The notes under the pieces were generated by a model, which had not been told where the DNA came from, made no database searches, and worked only from the letters and a program-made list of their open reading frames with translations. Below are positions 6,147-12,311 of a stretch of DNA of 24,534 nt, one piece after another. Position 1 is the stretch's first letter, and each line of letters starts with the position of its first letter. A program made the position numbers and the translations under genes. This DNA comes from a virus: the IMG/VR virus record IMGVR_UViG_3300025674_000373, positions 1 through 24,534 of that record, one strand, 5' to 3'.

Positions 6147-6817
6147 TAAAAATATTTTGCAGTAGGAACAGATGTAATTGCTTTTGCAATAGTCATGGGA
6201 TCAAGGCTTAACTTCGTTCCCCCAAACATTTTATCAATATAGTTTTTTAATTGTTGCTGAGGATTTAAGATTGCAGTGCTATCTTCATCTTTTCCTGTCT
6301 GAATTAAAATATTAATTGACTTAGGTGCATCAGAAGACGCAGGCTGTTGTGGTGAAGGAAATTGTGGTGTTTGTTGATTGGTGGGAGAGGCTGAGGCAAT
6401 CGTTGTTTCTTTACCGCCTTTGGTATGAAGCAATTCAATTTCATAGCCCTCAGGGGTCTCAATCGTTCCTAAACCTTTACCAGGTTTAAAAGAACCTGCA
6501 CCTGTCCAATAAATTGGGGTGCCTCCAGGAATTCCAAAGTCAATACCTTTATGAAATGTAGAAGCACCAGCTGTAGGCGCTTTGCGTGCTCCGTACCCGG
6601 ATGTTACTTGGAAAGCTGGAGAAAACCCGTCTTTTGTTTGTTGGTATAGCGGTGTTTTTTTATCTCCAATTAAAAGATTTTGCAGACCACTACGCCACGT
6701 TGACGGATCAATGTATTGTCCTGCTTTACGAACACGAACATCTAAGTGGGCTCCTGTTGTAGGAAAAATATCCTCTCCAGGTTTAGCAACATATCCAGCA
6801 TGAAGAATACCCGGCAT
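6146..6817 (-). CDS. M23/LytM-like metallopeptidase with permuted motif order and C-terminal tag
   Basis: The protein is 223 residues from ATG 6817, two bases after the upstream stop (a TTG at 6823 is the alternative). Residues about 73-131 read as the start of an M23 endopeptidase: TSGYGARKAP, the zinc motif FHKGIDFGIPGGTPIY (H89, D93) and ETPEGYEIELLH. The motif that normally ends M23 domains (GPHLHFEVR..G..vdP) appears instead at residues 22-40 as GAHLDVRV..AGQYIDPSTW, with Asp for the second His. The domain therefore looks circularly permuted. A Pro/Gln linker (about 145-165) leads to a C-terminal module (INILIQTGK....DPMTIAKAI...AKYF) shared with the adjacent transglycosylase. Likely a virion-carried or lysis peptidoglycan peptidase; the Asp substitution leaves activity uncertain. 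Confidence 0.75.
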   Translation of the reverse strand: MPGILHAGYVAKPGEDIFPTTGAHLDVRVRKAGQYIDPSTWRSGLQNLLIGDKKTPLYQQTKDGFSPAFQVTSGYGARKAPTAGASTFHKGIDFGIPGGTPIYWTGAGSFKPGKGLGTIETPEGYEIELLHTKGGKETTIASASPTNQQTPQFPSPQQPASSDAPKSINILIQTGKDEDSTAILNPQQQLKNYIDKMFGGTKLSLDPMTIAKAITSVPTAKYF

Positions 6818-6819
6818 AA

Positions 6820-7551
6820 TCAACCAAAATAATTAACAGACTCAACATCAGTTAAGTTCTTTGCTAATTCTAATGGACTTGGAACAAAAGATTGATCTTG
6901 TTTTGCATTTGCTCCACGCATAAACCGCATCAAAAAATCAATTGGACTTAGTTCGGCTGATTGTCCTTTGCCTGTCACAATGATATTAATATTTGGAGTT
7001 GAAGGGCTTTGTTGTAAAGGTTGTGATGGGGTTTGTTGCTGAGGTGCGCTAGGACCCTGTCCTGCAACTTGTTGTTTCTGTTGTTCGTAGTATTTATACA
7101 GGTCACCGAGTTGTTTAGAAGGCTGCCCGTAATAGCTTCCTCCACCAGATGTTGGCAGTGAGGCCCACTCTGGAGCAAGCTTGTTAATAACAGTTCCGAA
7201 TTTTTCTCCTTTGAGGAATGGTTCTAATGCGCCACGACGTTCAATTAAATGAAGAGCAGCTAAGTCTTGTGATTTAGGATCAAATCCAGAAAGTCCTAAA
7301 GCTTTTTTAGCACCTTGCCAGGTACCAGGTAGGAATTGATAAGCACCTGCTGCAGCACTGTTGTAACCACCACTACTGATAACTTTGTCAGGATGTTTCC
7401 AGCCTTTAGAAGTATCAAATTTTCCACCACCAAACATGGTTTGATACCCCGCTTCTCCTGGAGTACCTTCTGCATATCTAATGGTATTTAGTAGTGAGCG
7501 GATTTCAGGTTTCTGAAGAAGTTGTTCATACCGCTGGCGTGTTGTAGACAC
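6820..7551 (-). CDS. Lambda R-type lytic transglycosylase (GH104-like) with C-terminal tag
   Basis: The catalytic domain (about residues 7-160) closely follows the lambda endolysin R pattern: RYAEGT with candidate catalytic Glu28, FGGGKF, HPDK, SAAAGAYQFLPGTW, LGL.GFDPKSQDLAALHLI, RRGAL, and APEWASLP. It cleaves the glycan strand of peptidoglycan, by family knowledge. I chose GTG at 7551 (243 residues), four bases after the upstream stop, because it places the domain at the same distance from the N-terminus as in lambda R; an ATG at 7602 or an even earlier start would overlap the upstream gene more. The C-terminus adds a Gln/Pro linker and a 55-residue module (NINIIVTGKG...SPLELAKNL...VNYFG) not found in lambda R but shared with the next gene. 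This points to virion association. Confidence 0.85.
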   Translation of the reverse strand: MSTTRQRYEQLLQKPEIRSLLNTIRYAEGTPGEAGYQTMFGGGKFDTSKGWKHPDKVISSGGYNSAAAGAYQFLPGTWQGAKKALGLSGFDPKSQDLAALHLIERRGALEPFLKGEKFGTVINKLAPEWASLPTSGGGSYYGQPSKQLGDLYKYYEQQKQQVAGQGPSAPQQQTPSQPLQQSPSTPNINIIVTGKGQSAELSPIDFLMRFMRGANAKQDQSFVPSPLELAKNLTDVESVNYFG

Positions 7552-7555
7552 TGGC

Positions 7556-8035
7556 TTAACGGAAGTTGTATTCGAAGTAGAACCGGGTTCCGACTGCAAC
7601 ATCTGCGGGGCCAGGTAAAGCTTGAATGAATTCAGCGCCTTCCCGCTCAAACCGATACCGGGCTTGCATAGGGTTTCTATAATTAGCGACGTACAGATGA
7701 AGAGCTAAGCGATCGGTTTCATAAAGATAAATGTCCGTCCAGGTTTTAAGTGTTTCTTTAAAATCAGTCGTTGTAATGGTACGGTCAACATCACCAGCAA
7801 TATTCTCTAAACGGTTACGAGGAACAGCAAAGTTATTTGCACTGCCAGTCATATCGGTGCGCTTTTCAGCTTCATCACACCGGCTGACTTGTTCGACCAA
7901 TTTCTGATACCAGAATGAATCTGGTACATTGTTCATAGCTTCCTCAAGTCGAGCTAAATCGCCAGCTGGGATTGATGTGGTGTTATATCCCAGATGCCAA
8001 CGAATTTTTGATTTAAGAAAACTATCAAGCTGCAT
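7556..8035 (-). CDS. Putative head-tail connector/virion protein
   Basis: This 159-residue protein has a helical N-terminal half (LDSFLKSKIRWHLGY, then ARLEEAMNNVPDSFWYQKL, VSRCDEAEKRT) and a beta-like C-terminal end (ADVAVGTRFYFEYNFR). No motif is diagnostic. Its position after the capsid genes, its size and the helix-then-strand composition fit a head-completion or connector protein. It begins with ATG overlapping the upstream stop (TAATG at 8035-8037) and runs into the transglycosylase gene. Function is inferred from place only. Confidence 0.68.
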   Translation of the reverse strand: MQLDSFLKSKIRWHLGYNTTSIPAGDLARLEEAMNNVPDSFWYQKLVEQVSRCDEAEKRTDMTGSANNFAVPRNRLENIAGDVDRTITTTDFKETLKTWTDIYLYETDRLALHLYVANYRNPMQARYRFEREGAEFIQALPGPADVAVGTRFYFEYNFR

Positions 8036-8475
8036 TATTCGACTCGAATAAGATTTTCTTTGATAATTTCATCCCAATCAACACGCTTAATTGCTTTAAG
8101 TTGATCTAAACGGACGAATTTCTCACCGGGCATTGAAGTTTGTAAATCTTTAATATCCCGTGCTGTCTTTAATCCTACACCAGGCAAATGGTCAGCAATC
8201 TGTCTTGCACTCGCAGTATTGATGTTAATGCGAGTATCAATTGGAAAGGTTTCTTTGTTTGTGGGAGTTGGAGGAGTAACGCCTTCTTCTTTTAACTTTT
8301 CAGTTAAACGTTGCTCTGTTAGATCCCTTTCGTTTGTAGCACTAATGTGAGGGACGAGATCCTCTCGATCAATATAGAGAACCTCGTCCTGAGAATCAAT
8401 ACACATCATGATGTTGTCACCATGATGAGAAATCATTTCAACAAGTTGGCCAGTTGGTTTGTATTGGTAGAGCAT
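8035..8475 (-). CDS. Helix-hairpin-helix (ComEA-like) protein
   Basis: Of 146 residues, the C-terminal part (82-138) is a ComEA-type helix-hairpin-helix: ININTASARQIADHLPGVGLKTARDI, followed by FVRLDQLKAIKRV. LPGVG is the hairpin that contacts the DNA backbone in this family. The N-terminal 45 residues look like a small beta-barrel (MLYQYKPTGQLVEM..., DEVLYIDREDLVPH) and are joined by a charged linker. Such a domain in a virion cluster could bind the DNA end at the connector or act in host takeover. Start ATG 8475 lies in the loop of a perfect 12-bp inverted repeat, and no ribosome binding site is seen, so translation may be restrained by the hairpin. Confidence 0.75.
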   Translation of the reverse strand: MLYQYKPTGQLVEMISHHGDNIMMCIDSQDEVLYIDREDLVPHISATNERDLTEQRLTEKLKEEGVTPPTPTNKETFPIDTRININTASARQIADHLPGVGLKTARDIKDLQTSMPGEKFVRLDQLKAIKRVDWDEIIKENLIRVE

Positions 8476-8508
8476 TCAAAAAGATGACAACTACCAATAC
8501 AATACCAA
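8454..8508 (-). promoter_or_regulatory. Long stem-loop around the start codon of the HhH gene
   Basis: TTGTATTGGTAG (8459-8470) and CTACCAATACAA (8491-8502) are perfect 12-bp inverted repeats with a 20-base loop; four further pairs (8454-8457 with 8505-8508) extend the stem after a small internal loop. The ATG at 8475 is in the loop edge. No U-run follows, so a simple intrinsic terminator is unlikely; translation control or RNA processing between capsid and downstream genes is possible. Confidence 0.6.
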
Positions 8509-8533
8509 CCTCAACTCAACTAATCAACTATGA

Positions 8534-9352
8534 TCAGCTATCAGTACCACCAACCTGAGAAGCAAAATCAATGAACTCATTGATGTCTTCCCAGCTCACG
8601 CCAGCAGCAGGACGCAGGTAGTTCACGCGGCACAGAATGTAGCCAGCGCGACCAGCATCAGAATCATCTTGGCTGATGAACACACCGTCGCCATCCACAG
8701 TAGTGGAGGTAACACCGTTGACGTTAAACACCTTAAAGGTCGTGTCAGCGGTCACCTTATAGAACATCGAGTTGGCAGCGTTAGCAGCCACGATGCCACC
8801 GGTAGTTACGGTGGTCCAGAAGGGCAGGTCAGCAACGGTAGTATCTGTCAGACCCTCTGCAAACAGGTTGCTGGTAGCAGAGATGATCGAGCTAGCAGCA
8901 GCCAGACCATTAGCCTGGGCAGAAGGCACACCGAAGGGAACGCCAGAGTTGCTAGGACCAAGCAGCAGACCTTCACCACTGGTACCGCCAATGTTGGCAG
9001 TCACAGGAGAAGCGGGGAAGCTAGCCTCGCCACCAGCAGGAAGATCCTGGCCAATAGCAATCGAAGCGCCATAGACGTAGGCGGGACGATCAGAGCTAGC
9101 ATTAACCACTAAAGATGTGCGGTTGTCGCGCACACGATCATCGATACGACGATCAGGGGAAGGAATCGTGATGTCAAAGCTCTTATAAGAAGCTCTATCA
9201 GCAACCAGGTTGGTAACCTTGGCATAACCGATCAGCTCAAAAGCTTCCACACCAGGCCAGCCATACACACCTTCGGTGTTGAAGGAGGAGAGGCGGTTGA
9301 TTTGGTTACCGGGCTGGAGGATAGCACCAGCGTTGGACTTGTAAGTAGCCAT
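8534..9352 (-). CDS. Abundant virion protein next to capsid (decoration or minor head)
   Basis: This 272-residue protein is acidic, Ala/Gly/Ser/Thr-rich, has no hydrophobic helix and only one Cys. It reads as beta-rich: ELIGYAKVTNLVADRASYKSF, DRPAYVYGASIAIGQDLPAGG, then a loop rich in Gly and Ala, then DGDGVFISQDDSDAG and an end of VSWEDINEFIDFASQVGG. It follows the capsid gene by only 19 bases and has the best ribosome binding site in the window, AGGAGG nine bases before ATG 9352, suggesting high expression. Decoration, head-fibre or tail-tube-like roles are all possible; decoration is favoured by position. Confidence 0.7.
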   Translation of the reverse strand: MATYKSNAGAILQPGNQINRLSSFNTEGVYGWPGVEAFELIGYAKVTNLVADRASYKSFDITIPSPDRRIDDRVRDNRTSLVVNASSDRPAYVYGASIAIGQDLPAGGEASFPASPVTANIGGTSGEGLLLGPSNSGVPFGVPSAQANGLAAASSIISATSNLFAEGLTDTTVADLPFWTTVTTGGIVAANAANSMFYKVTADTTFKVFNVNGVTSTTVDGDGVFISQDDSDAGRAGYILCRVNYLRPAAGVSWEDINEFIDFASQVGGTDS

Positions 9353-9361
9353 TGTTAATTA

Positions 9362-9367
9362 CCTCCT
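9362..9367 (-). promoter_or_regulatory. Strong ribosome binding site AGGAGG
   Basis: Full AGGAGG on the minus strand, nine bases before ATG 9352, in the short gap after the capsid gene. It is the strongest Shine-Dalgarno match noticed and points to high translation of the 8534-9352 protein. Confidence 0.65.
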
Positions 9368-9371
9368 ATCC

Positions 9372-10514
9372 TCAAACAATAGTGAACGCAGTGGTCACGA
9401 AGTCCTTATTCAGGTTCGCAAAGCCAGCGTACAGCTGCCAAATCAGAATGATGAAGCGGCTGAAGTCATCATTGTTGTTGATGAGCACCTGAGCATTAGG
9501 ACCACCGATACCCACGCCCACAGCCTGAGGACCGAAGAACAGTGCAGGAGGAGTGTCGTGAGAAATTGCACCAGCACCGTCGCCAATGTCAACAGTGATG
9601 GACTTGGAGGGGAAGTTGGTGGATTCGAAGAAACGCACACCTTCAAACACAAAGCCAGAAGGCATGGTGGGCTCACCGCCAACAAACTGAGCTTGGCCAT
9701 ACTGACCGCCACCGTAGATAGCAGCATTGGGGTTCATGCCGCTCATGATCGGGTTACCAGCAGCAAAGCCGGGGTAACGAGCCACTTCACGGAAGCCCTG
9801 ATCAGCACGCAGATCCTTCATGAAGGAGGGATCAGCAATACAACGATAGTAACCATCAGCAAAGACGGGGACGTTGCGCTTGCGGAGGCTCTTCACCACG
9901 TCAAGCAGGTCAGTCTTCACATTGAACTTATAACGCTCAGAGGCATACTCAGTAGCACTATAAGCAGTCAGCGTGGTAGCGCCAGTCTTAGCCTTACCGT
10001 TGGGATAGTAGTAACCACCTTGGGTGTCAGAGGACTGACCACGGGACTCAGACTTGAACAGCTCATCCAGGAACACACGATCGCGCCAGCGGCGATAGTC
10101 GTCGAGGAGGGTCAGCGAACCGATGGACTGGTGGAACATGTTGAGGTTCCCGGTGTCCAGCAGCAGACGCTGAGCAGTCATCAGAGTCTCACGAGCAATC
10201 TTGAAGGTGCTCGGGAGGTTAGCATTGTTCGGGTCAGCAGGACCGGTGTACTCACGGAGAGACACCAGCACTTTGTCCTTAACAATCGACCGGCTGTTAG
10301 CGGTACCGATGGTTTGATCCTGGGTACGCTCACGGTTGGTCTTCGTACCGGGGTTGCCCCAGAAACGATAACGGTCGAGCTGAACGGTTTGACCCGGCTG
10401 TTTAGTAAAGTCGTGGACTACGACGGGCTCGCAAGCCATCTCCACGATATAAGCTGGATGGGGACGGTACAGCTCCGCACCCAACAGCTTGGGAAAATCG
10501 TTATCAATAAACAT
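9372..10514 (-). CDS. Major capsid protein
   Basis: This 380-residue, soluble protein has the size and composition of an HK97-fold capsid protein and occupies the capsid position after portal and scaffold. Visible features are an N-terminal arm (FPKLLGAELYRPHPAYIVEM), a long segment DFTKQPGQTVQLDRYRFWGN, an extended charged loop, a spine-helix-like stretch TFKIARETLMTAQRLLLD, a P-domain-like VFADGYYRCIADPSFMKDLR, and the end NDDFSRFIILIWQLYAGFANLNKDF. No cleavage site can be read with certainty. The gene has a leader of about 100 bases with a strong -10 box and two stem-loops. Codons appear biased towards C-ending synonyms relative to the neighbours, as expected for a highly expressed gene. 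I did not identify the exact family. Confidence 0.85.
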   Translation of the reverse strand: MFIDNDFPKLLGAELYRPHPAYIVEMACEPVVVHDFTKQPGQTVQLDRYRFWGNPGTKTNRERTQDQTIGTANSRSIVKDKVLVSLREYTGPADPNNANLPSTFKIARETLMTAQRLLLDTGNLNMFHQSIGSLTLLDDYRRWRDRVFLDELFKSESRGQSSDTQGGYYYPNGKAKTGATTLTAYSATEYASERYKFNVKTDLLDVVKSLRKRNVPVFADGYYRCIADPSFMKDLRADQGFREVARYPGFAAGNPIMSGMNPNAAIYGGGQYGQAQFVGGEPTMPSGFVFEGVRFFESTNFPSKSITVDIGDGAGAISHDTPPALFFGPQAVGVGIGGPNAQVLINNNDDFSRFIILIWQLYAGFANLNKDFVTTAFTIV

Positions 10515-10522
10515 GTTGGTTC

Positions 10523-10544
10523 TTCAGCGTAAGGTGTAGCTGAA
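10523..10544 (-). promoter_or_regulatory. Small hairpin before the capsid start codon
   Basis: TTCAGC (10523-10528) and GCTGAA (10539-10544) pair across a 10-base loop, ending nine bases before the ATG at 10514. It is the second stem in the capsid mRNA leader. Confidence 0.4.
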
Positions 10545-10548
10545 ACCA

Positions 10549-10610
10549 GGACCCTAAAGATCCATGGATAATCGGTTCGAAACCGATGTTGCCTCTGGAA
10601 CTTTAGGTCC
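10549..10610 (-). promoter_or_regulatory. Structured 62-base leader element of the capsid mRNA
   Basis: The outer arms pair GGACC with GGTCC, CTAAAG with CTTTAG, and TCCA with TGGA, giving 14 bp with one bulge (10554) and one mismatch (10560/10600). Inside is a perfect hairpin, ATCGGTT CGA AACCGAT (10571-10587). The element starts within a few bases of the start site predicted from the TATAAT box at 10626-10621. A 5'-stabilising or processing structure is inferred; no U-run follows, so it is not a standard terminator. Confidence 0.55.
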
Positions 10611-10620
10611 CATTAATAAA

Positions 10621-10629
10621 ATTATAGCA
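10621..10629 (-). promoter_or_regulatory. Extended -10 promoter for the capsid transcript
   Basis: TGCTATAAT (minus strand, 10629-10621) is a perfect TATAAT with the extended TGN element. No good -35 hexamer is present, as is common for extended -10 promoters. It lies in the largest gap of the window, 106 bases before the capsid ATG. Confidence 0.55.
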
Positions 10630-10655
10630 ACACTTACTTACTACGATTAATAATC

Positions 10656-11321
10656 TTAAACTAATTTAGAAGCAAAAGACCTTAAAAACCTTCCAGTACC
10701 TACACCTGCAAGAGCACTAACAGCTGGTGCAATGCCGTACCCTGCCGTTTGAAAAGCAGCGGGTGCATGAGAAACAGGGTAACCAGCAGCATGAAGCATA
10801 TTGGTTCCACGCCGACTTGCTTCAAACTCGCTAATTAAACGACCACTATTGTTTAGATAGTTAAGACCCAGTGCTAGAGATGTTGCCCTTCTCATAGAGG
10901 GTGATGTAGCACCAATAGCAATATTTGCTAGCCCCATAACGTTGGGGTTAATTCCACCATAGGTATGTTTCTGAATCCACTGCAGCGGTCCACCACCAGC
11001 TTCAATTGACTGGTGCCCAAGCTCATGGCCAAGGGTAAACTGACTAGCTTTATCAACATTCAGTGAAATGGAATTTTCTCCAATCCGTGAATAGCTGGCC
11101 CCAGAAGGTTGAAAATTTGCAGTTACTTCTGGTGATAAACCTGTTTGTTTTTCGTACTGCCCAATAACGTTTTCAAAACCAGGTTGTGCAAAAGCACTAC
11201 CGGTTTCTTTCATTCCACGTTCTTGATATTGCTTGATCGCTGCATTTTGCAATGCATTAGCGCCGGTCATTGCGCCTAAGGCAACAGCTCCTTGCAATCC
11301 GTATTTAACAGCAGGTTGCAT
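10656..11321 (-). CDS. HExxH zinc metalloprotease, YugP-like
   Basis: This 221-residue protein contains FTLGHELGHQSIEAGGGP, with the zinc motif H99-E100-x-x-H103, and ISEFEASRRGTNML at about 163-176, where E165 or E167 would be the third ligand. The pair HE[LV]GH ... EFxASRR is the signature I recall for the YugP-type neutral zinc metallopeptidases (PF04298). The N-terminal (KYGLQGAVALGAMTGANAL) and C-terminal (YGIAPAVSALAGVGTG) ends are hydrophobic and Gly/Ala-rich and may touch membrane. The gene sits between scaffold and capsid genes, where tailed phages usually encode a serine-type prohead protease; no such protease was seen. It starts at a TAATG overlap. Head maturation is an inference; a role in DNA ejection is an alternative. 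Confidence 0.75.
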   Translation of the reverse strand: MQPAVKYGLQGAVALGAMTGANALQNAAIKQYQERGMKETGSAFAQPGFENVIGQYEKQTGLSPEVTANFQPSGASYSRIGENSISLNVDKASQFTLGHELGHQSIEAGGGPLQWIQKHTYGGINPNVMGLANIAIGATSPSMRRATSLALGLNYLNNSGRLISEFEASRRGTNMLHAAGYPVSHAPAAFQTAGYGIAPAVSALAGVGTGRFLRSFASKLV

Positions 11322-11527
11322 TAATCTGCAGGATCAAAATAAATTTCTTGTCCTGCAGCTCCAGCACGATTCCAATAACTGTATTCGTTAGGAGGAACCG
11401 GACCAAGCCTTGAATAAGGATTGTAATCCAAAGGCTGAAGAGTATTCTCTGGATTCCGTAATTCAGGAATCAGCTGTGTAATGTAAGCTTGAAGCTTTTC
11501 TTTTGCTTCTTTTTTATTGTTTGACAT
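11321..11527 (-). CDS. Small soluble unknown protein, 68 residues
   Basis: An N-terminal charged helix (SNNKKEAKEKLQAYITQLIP) is followed by a Pro/Asn/Tyr-rich, probably extended tail (LDYNPYSRLGPVPPNEYSYW) ending IYFDPAD. No Cys and no membrane segment. Its start overlaps the upstream stop (TGATG) and its stop overlaps the protease start (TAATG), so the three are one translational unit. A partner or substrate of the protease is conceivable, from position only. Confidence 0.68.
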   Translation of the reverse strand: MSNNKKEAKEKLQAYITQLIPELRNPENTLQPLDYNPYSRLGPVPPNEYSYWNRAGAAGQEIYFDPAD

Positions 11528-12243
11528 CAGTTTTCAGCTCCTTCACCACCCATCATGCCAAGAAGTGCAGTGCGAAGCATACGTTGGCGATCCTGAGCGA
11601 TTTTTACATCTACATTCTGGCGCAACATCTGCAAGCCCAAAGGGGAACCTAATTGATTTAATGCAATGTAACTAGCTTGCAAATCACTAGGCATTATATT
11701 GCCGCCAAGAGTTCCTGGCGTATCCTGTGTGTAAGTGAGTGGGTTATTCATTTGATAACCCATCAATGCATGAATACCAGAATTAGCACCCATGCCACCA
11801 ACAAAAGCACCCGTCATTGCAGCACCTGCTGCAGCTAGTCCTACATCTCGTTTTGCCATTGCGCCTTTAGCATTAGTTGCAACACCTTGCCCAAACTGTT
11901 GCATTGATTGACCTACGCCACCAATTGCTTCTGCTGTTGCACCACCTAAATTACTGACACCTCCACCAAGCGATTCTAAAAATCCGCCAACTTTAGCTGC
12001 AAGAGGATTTTGAGTTAAAGTTTTGGCTGCTTGTGAACCAGTAAGCCTAACTACATCTTCTTTAGCTCCTAACATTCCAACTCTTTGCCCAGCACTTTGA
12101 ATTTGTTGCCCAGAAACTCCAGCTACTCCAGTTAAACCTGAACTCATTCCAGCAACTCTTTTACCTTGTTTTTCAATACCTCTTGCAATACCACCACCCA
12201 AATAAGCTGCGGCAGTACGTGCAGATTCCGGAAGCATTGCCAT
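11527..12243 (-). CDS. Gly/Ala-rich internal-virion-like protein
   Basis: From ATG 12243 the protein has 238 residues. It is very rich in Gly, Ala and Gln with alternating small residues (AAYLGGGIARGIEKQGKRVAG; LAAAGAAMTGAFVGGMGANSG is a likely membrane-inserting stretch near the middle). The C-terminus is more ordinary helix (QNVDVKIAQDRQRMLRTALL). An earlier GTG at 12276 lies inside a terminator hairpin, so I reject that start. The composition is like that of the proteins at 18454-22334 and fits an internal or ejected virion component. Confidence 0.65.
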   Translation of the reverse strand: MAMLPESARTAAAYLGGGIARGIEKQGKRVAGMSSGLTGVAGVSGQQIQSAGQRVGMLGAKEDVVRLTGSQAAKTLTQNPLAAKVGGFLESLGGGVSNLGGATAEAIGGVGQSMQQFGQGVATNAKGAMAKRDVGLAAAGAAMTGAFVGGMGANSGIHALMGYQMNNPLTYTQDTPGTLGGNIMPSDLQASYIALNQLGSPLGLQMLRQNVDVKIAQDRQRMLRTALLGMMGGEGAEN

Positions 12244-12256
12244 ATTAGTTATAAAT

Positions 12257-12284
12257 AAAAAAGGGGCAGTTCTCACTACCCCTT
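12257..12284 (-). terminator. Intrinsic terminator after the scaffold gene
   Basis: Read on the minus strand, AAGGGG-T-AG and CT-G-CCCCTT pair around a six-base loop, and the stem runs straight into TTTTTTATTT. This is a standard GC stem plus U-tract. It lies after the scaffold-like gene and only 14 bases before the ATG at 12243. Confidence 0.65.
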
Positions 12285-12290
12285 ATTCTA
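12285..12290 (-). promoter_or_regulatory. -10 box TAGAAT next to the terminator
   Basis: TTTAGAAT on the minus strand abuts the terminator stem. If it acts as a promoter, its RNA would begin with the terminator hairpin, making an attenuator-like arrangement for the genes at 12243 and below. Confidence 0.35.
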
Positions 12291-12311
12291 AACTAAATTG
12301 TTTTTAGAAAA

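Noticed and set aside
8669-9112. Plus-strand open frames inside the 8534-9352 gene
   Set aside because: Same effect of strong codon bias in a highly expressed gene; no ribosome binding site and unlikely products.
1733-10514. Programmed frameshift joining two tail chaperone frames
   Set aside because: No pair of overlapping frames with a slippery heptamer and tail-chaperone-like sizes was found; overlaps are of the TAATG/ATGA coupling type.
9558-10532. Plus-strand open frame of 324 codons antisense to the capsid gene
   Set aside because: It mirrors the capsid gene, whose codon bias removes stops in the opposite frame. The product has low-complexity, implausible sequence and the minus frame has clear coding context.
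10571-10587. Phage attachment site derived from a tRNA T arm
   Set aside because: Only 17 bases resemble a T arm, no integrase is near, and the location in front of the capsid gene would be unusual.
10549-10610. tRNA-like element: ATCGG-TTCGAAA-CCGAT resembles a T arm on the plus strand
   Set aside because: No matching acceptor stem, D arm or anticodon arm at the right distances on either strand, and no permuted arrangement fits. The whole 62 bases fold as a single long imperfect hairpin instead.
12243-12276. GTG start at 12276 for the gene ending at 11527
   Set aside because: It would place the first codons inside the terminator stem and U-tract. ATG 12243 is the better start.
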